Shown in pieces: positions 41,943-45,358 of a DNA stretch of 45,358 nt; within the stretch, counting starts at the first letter, position 1; every line of letters begins with the position of its first letter. The notes beneath the pieces are model-generated. The model did no database searches. It was not told where the DNA came from and saw only the letters and a program-made list of their open reading frames with translations. The stretch covers positions 1 through 45,358 of the forward strand of contig JAVBNN010000040.1 of the NCBI GenBank assembly GCA_031551525.1, written 5' to 3'. The position numbers were made by a program, and so were the translations under genes. Source of the stretch: JAVBNN01 sp031551525 (GTDB taxonomy: Bacteria > Bacillota > Negativicutes > Acidaminococcales > JAISLQ01).

Positions 41943-42178
41943 TTTCTTCTCTACACGTTTGTGTAATGTCTGACCAAATCACTTTTCCGGCTAACCGGCA
42001 TGTGTTTTTTTGTATAGTGTCCCCGGCCCCAGACGCTACGCGCTAAGAGTTGCTAAGGGCGGCGCTATTTCACCTCAATATAAAACAACTCGCTGTACGC
42101 TCAAACAGCTATGGGAACGGCACGCCGCCCTAAGCACCTCTAGACGCACTCCGCAATGTGGTCCGGCTGACACTATAC
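41943..42178 (-). repeat. structured intergenic repeat, copy B (inverted)
   Basis: The core 42012-42178 is bounded by GTATAGTGTC and GACACTATAC. Read on the minus strand it starts GTATAGTGTCAGCCG and ends GGGGACACTATAC like copy A, and continues into the tail AGCCGGAAAAGTGATTTGG, TCAGACATTAC. TTAGCAA-TCTTaGCGCG near the end also matches A. Interior sequence differs more. No gene. Confidence 0.7.
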
Positions 42179-42209
42179 GTACCTAGGGGACCGAAAACCC
42201 TTTATTAAA

Positions 42210-42624
42210 AATCTTCGTCGTTCCCCAAAGACGCGCTATAGTACCAGCCGCGCACATTACACAATGCGAATACAAATGCTTGCCGGAATGCGCTGGCAAA
42301 GGCAACTGTCCGAGTGCAGTTTGAAGGAGCCTTTAGGCGACGCGCAAACAAACGAGTTTTAGCAGACATGCGGCACTTAAGTGGCGTCATGGTCGCTAGT
42401 TCGCAGGCGTAGCCGAGAACAGTCATATTGATGTTCGATGCAGAAGCATCAAACTAAGCGACCGCATAAACGCTAAAGCGTTTTGCGGCTGCTTAAGCAT
42501 TACGGCTTAGCAGTTATTTGCATGAAGTTCGTGCGCGGAGGTACTATACAAAAAACACCTGCCTCGCTGCCGGAAAAGCGATTTGGTCAGACATTACGCA
42601 GATGTGCAGGGAAGCAACAGCCAA
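42210..42624 (+). repeat. structured intergenic repeat, copy C (long form)
   Basis: Begins ATCTTCGTCGTTC as copy A, then CTATAGTAC-CAGCCG; the end GTACTATAC (42541-42549) is followed by the tail GCCGGAAAAGCGATTTGG, TCAGACATTACGCA. It is about 150 bases longer than A through an internal block with several hairpins, including AAACGCT-AA-AGCGTTT at 42468-42483. Copies B and C face away from each other at 42179-42209. No gene; the 42640-42760 stretch after it is AT-rich and should hold the surface gene's promoter. Confidence 0.65.
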
Positions 42625-42763
42625 TCCTTAAAAGCATGTTATACATATGTATATATTCTGCACACACTCTTTACATTTTTTCTACATATAAATAAAATAT
42701 AATTAACATATAAATAAAATACCATCGCGCGACCCCAGGCCACAATATTTAGGAGGGATCACC

Positions 42764-44938
42764 GTGACTGTAAAAAACACCCCCAAAACCGCTGTCTTCA
42801 TCCTCATGCTCTGTTCACTCATCTTCATACCGCCCGGCCCGGCGTTGGCCGCCGGCTACACCGTCGACCCCGGCCGGCCGGTTTCCACCACCAACTACCA
42901 CAGCCTGGAGGCTCTGCGTAGCGGCGTCACCTCCTGGACGAGCGGCGACACCATCACACTTTTCGCCGACGACGCCAGCCTGGCCGCTCAGTTCGACTTC
43001 GGCGCGGCTTCAGTCACCATCAACGGCGGGGGCTTTGCCATAACCCCGCAAACCCTGAACAGCTACCGCTTTGCCCATGGCGGAGCCTTCAGCCTGAACG
43101 GGGCAAACCTGTCCGGCTTTAAATATGACGGCGGCCCCGGCGGCGCCATTTACAGCGATGGCGCGGTCAACATTGACGGCGGCCAGAACAGCTTTACCGG
43201 CAACATCGCCAGCGGCGCCACCCTGGCGCGAGCCCAAACCACTAACCCCAACGACACCCTCGTGTTGAACAGCGCCCCGGCCAACGGAGTGGTAACCTGG
43301 CTGAACGGCGGAAGAGAGAACGACATCTGGAACGCCAGCAGCGCCAACTGGGATACCACCACCTCCGGCCTGGGCCCCAGCGGCAAATTCCTGCACGGTG
43401 ACGCGGCTGTCTTCAACAGCTCTGACAGCACTTTGCGCACGGTGCAAGTGCAGGACGGCCGCGCCGGCCAGGGCTTAGGCGTGCAGATACAGGCGCAGGG
43501 CGCCTACCCGGCCATGACGGTTGATGGCGGCAACTGGCTGTTCAGCGGCGGGGCCATTGAAAGCGCGGACGGCCAGGTCATGCAGTTGCAAGGCGGCGCG
43601 GTGGTGACTTTCAACAACGAGACCGCAGCCGGAGTAGACACCGGCAGCCGCACCATGCGGCAGCGGGTGGCGGTGCCCATTGGCCATAGCGCCACTATCG
43701 CCGCGGCCTACGGAGCCTCCCTCTACTGGACGGGCTACCGCCTGAGCGGCGCGGCGGTATACGCCGACGGCGCACTCACGCTGGGCACGGAGGGCGGCAC
43801 CGGCCATCTCTACTTTCTAGGCAACAGCGTTAACAACACGGTGAGCAACGCCCAGGGCGGAGCGATTTCAGGCAGTACCATCACCCTCGCCGGCGCCAAT
43901 ACCTTCACCGGCAACATGACCTCCGGCAATATTTCCCAGGGCGGGGCGGTCTATAGCTCCGGCGCGGCTGCCCTCTCCGGCGCCAATACCTTCACCGGCA
44001 ACCGGACGGTGTCCGGCAACGGCATATATTCCCAGGGCGGGGCGCTTTACGGCGCGTAGGCTATCAACATCACGGATGGCGTGAACAGCTTTACCGGCAA
44101 TGCGACCAGCGGTAACGGCGAGGGCGGGGCGATCTACAGCGTAGGCAATCTCGCTATCAGCGGTGGAACGAACAGCTTCACCGGCAACAGTGCCGGGCAG
44201 GGCGGAGCCATCTATAGCACGAGCAACCTCACGGTCAGCGGCGGGACGCACAGCTTTACCGGCAACAGCGCCACGAACGGCGCCAGCGGCCTGGGCGGGG
44301 CGATCTTCGCCAACATGGACGCCAACCTCACGGCAGACGGCGGCGACCTTACCTTCCGGGGCAACACGGCCAACAACCTGCCCAACGCTCTTTATATGGC
44401 GAATTCCGATGGGAACAGAAGTATCACCCTCGCCGCTACGTCCGGCAGGAGCATCTTTTTCTACGACCCCATCGCCAGCAGCGATCTTGCCAATCTGGAC
44501 GTATTCATCAACAATGGCGGGGCCACCGGCACGGTACTCTTTGACAAGTACCGGAGCGATATTTACGCCAACACCACGCTCTACAACGGCACACTCCAGT
44601 TGACCGGCGGGGCGACCTACGGCGTTTTGAGCGCGCCCGACACTGCCTTCGCCGCCCAGAGCGGCTCGAATATCGCGGCGGACGCAGCGGGCAATACGAT
44701 CAGTGCCGCCAATATCGCCCTCAATGCCGGCAGCAGGATAACCGCCGACCTCTCCGGCGCGGCAGCAGGCTCTACTACCAACCTCACCCTCGACGGCACG
44801 GTGACCACGCCCGGCGGGGCGATCACTGTGGATGCACTGAACGCCGGGGCGGTCAACGGGCGTTACCTTCTTATAAACAACGCGGGCGGTTTCGCCTTTA
44901 GTTCAGCTAACGTGACCGTCCTCGTAGCCGGCACAGCC
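42764..44938 (+). pseudogene. Pmp/autotransporter-like surface protein, broken by amber codon and 3' truncation
   Basis: GTG start with AGGAGGG upstream and a signal peptide ending PALAAG. Residues 150-280 contain an autotransporter-associated strand segment (WLNGGRENDIWNASSANWD, FLHGDAAVFN). From about 365 come repeats of the polymorphic outer-membrane protein type, SFTGN and GGAIYS, predicting a right-handed beta-helix on the cell surface. An in-frame TAG at 44057-44059 interrupts a repeat (GGALYGA-stop-AINITDG); the same frame continues with further repeats to LVAGTA. The 3' end, which should encode the membrane beta-barrel, is replaced from about 44940 by transposase sequence, and the apparent stop at 45010 is read from that DNA. 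Confidence 0.8.
43858..44355 (+). repeat. SFTGN/GGAIYS repeats (Pmp type) in the surface protein
   Basis: Six units of roughly 20-30 residues, each GGA[I/V/L]-x-x ... [N/H][S/T]FTGN (the last unit LTFRGN), with one further unit near 43138-43200. DNA copies are diverged, so they are not a recent expansion. The amber codon lies in the third of these units. Confidence 0.75.
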
Positions 44939-44940
44939 GC

Positions 44941-45358
44941 TCCGCTCCGGCGGTTCCGAACCATATACAGCGGAACTTTCATGCGGAACTACCAAATGAA
45001 AAGTGGCTGACCGATATAACTGACTGTGCAAGTCCGGCCGGAAAAGTTTACCTTTCTCTCATGAGTGACTGTTTTGACGGTATGCCGGTGTGCTGGAGCA
45101 TCGGCTTGAGACCGAACGCCGAACTTTCCAATCGTATGCTCGACGATGCAATTTCCCGCTTAAAGGAAGATGAGCATCCTATCGTCCACACGGACCGCGG
45201 CTGCAATTACCGCTGGCTCGGCTGGATTTCTCGTATGAATACAGCTCATTTGCGGCGTTCGATGTCAAGGAAAGGATGTTCACCAGACAATGCGGCTTGT
45301 GAAGGTTTTTTCGGCAGGATGAAAAATGAAATGTTCTATGGTTTGTCTTGGCGTGGTG
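44941..45358 (+). mobile_element. IS3-family (IS150 group) transposase remnant, 5' truncated, runs off the window
   Basis: In the frame of 44941, which differs from that of the surface gene, the translation APAVPNHIQRNFHAELPNEK then WLTDITD matches the middle of an IS3-type OrfB. It continues through CFDGMPVCWSIGLRPNAEL, HTDRGCNYRW and NAACEGFFGRMKNEMFY. All three catalytic acids are visible: Asp in LTDITD, Asp in HTDRG, Glu in CEGFFGR. The front of OrfB, OrfA and the left inverted repeat are missing: the sequence joins directly to the surface-protein gene near 44940. The right end is not in the window. The surviving part shows no stop. Confidence 0.85.

Noticed and set aside
34404..42178. 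Autonomous transposons bounded by GTATAGTGTC
   Set aside because: The intervals are under 200 bases and encode no transposase; at most non-autonomous elements. No clear target duplication could be seen.
34378..42624. CRISPR array
   Set aside because: Repeats are three long, diverged copies in mixed orientation, not short direct repeats with regular spacers.
44057..44059. TAG read as pyrrolysine in the surface protein
   Set aside because: No sign of pyrrolysine genes in the window and the context is not a methylamine enzyme; nonsense mutation is simpler.

Overview
The window looks like a chromosome segment of an anaerobic, amino-acid- or organic-acid-fermenting Firmicute with an outer membrane (Negativicutes type). 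This is an inference. It rests on pyruvate:ferredoxin oxidoreductase, a Na/Pi cotransporter with a PhoU tail, typical AGGAGG ribosome sites, sigma-54 regulators driving organic-acid clusters, and a Pmp/autotransporter-like surface protein that would need an outer membrane. No species can be named from the sequence alone.

Layout. (1) 1-5.9 kb: end of a Na/phosphate cotransporter, a small secreted protein, tRNA-Leu(UAG), pyruvate:ferredoxin oxidoreductase, and a small unknown gene. (2) 6.1-14.4 kb: a sigma-54 catabolic cluster. A Cat1-type CoA-transferase (-) diverges from an enhancer-binding activator (+), followed by a GntP-type permease, a beta-keto acid cleavage enzyme (BKACE) and two paralogous beta-hydroxyacid dehydrogenases. 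Three -24/-12 promoters are visible, and two share an identical 21-bp upstream site at identical spacing. (3) 14.4-22.8 kb: a second sigma-54 unit. PrpR-type activator, CaiB-type CoA-transferase and an RsgA-like GTPase (-) diverge from a DASS dicarboxylate carrier, a HAD hydrolase and an aconitase-family hydro-lyase pair (+). A perfect 16-bp inverted repeat and a -24/-12 promoter lie between them. (4) 22.8-28.3 kb: an Ada-like zinc-domain secreted peptide, a LarA-family racemase, a methyltransferase, and an amidase, Asp/Glu racemase and lipoprotein on the minus strand. (5) 28.4-33.1 kb: two small unknown genes, then an HD-GYP response regulator and a hybrid histidine kinase. (6) 33.2-41.9 kb: a ureohydrolase-family protein with an altered metal motif, then a minus-strand livKHMGF ABC transporter operon continuing into an ATC-hydrolase-like gene and a nitroreductase, with a divergent IclR regulator. 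(7) 41.9-45.4 kb: two facing copies of a structured intergenic repeat (third copy at 34.4 kb), then a surface-protein gene broken by an in-frame amber codon and truncated by an IS3-family transposase fragment.

How the genes may work together. Clusters 2 and 3 each contain a transporter, a CoA-transferase, carbon-skeleton enzymes and a dedicated sigma-54 activator, the usual architecture for inducible use of an unusual organic acid. In cluster 2, dehydrogenases acting on a beta-hydroxy acid and a BKACE acting on a beta-keto acid plus acetyl-CoA suggest breakdown of a substituted hydroxy/keto acid. In cluster 3, a dicarboxylate carrier, a LeuCD-like hydratase and the nearby LarA-like racemase would suit hydration of a cis-unsaturated dicarboxylate and racemisation of the resulting 2-hydroxy acid. 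The substrates are not determined by the sequence.

Several enzymes carry non-canonical key residues: Gly for the catalytic Glu of the CoA-transferase, Cys in the sigma-54 contact loop of the PrpR-type activator, Cys for a metal-ligand Asp of the ureohydrolase, and Ala for the nucleophile-adjacent Thr of the HAD protein. These, the paired sigma-54 regulons and the intergenic repeat family are the most rewarding parts of the window.
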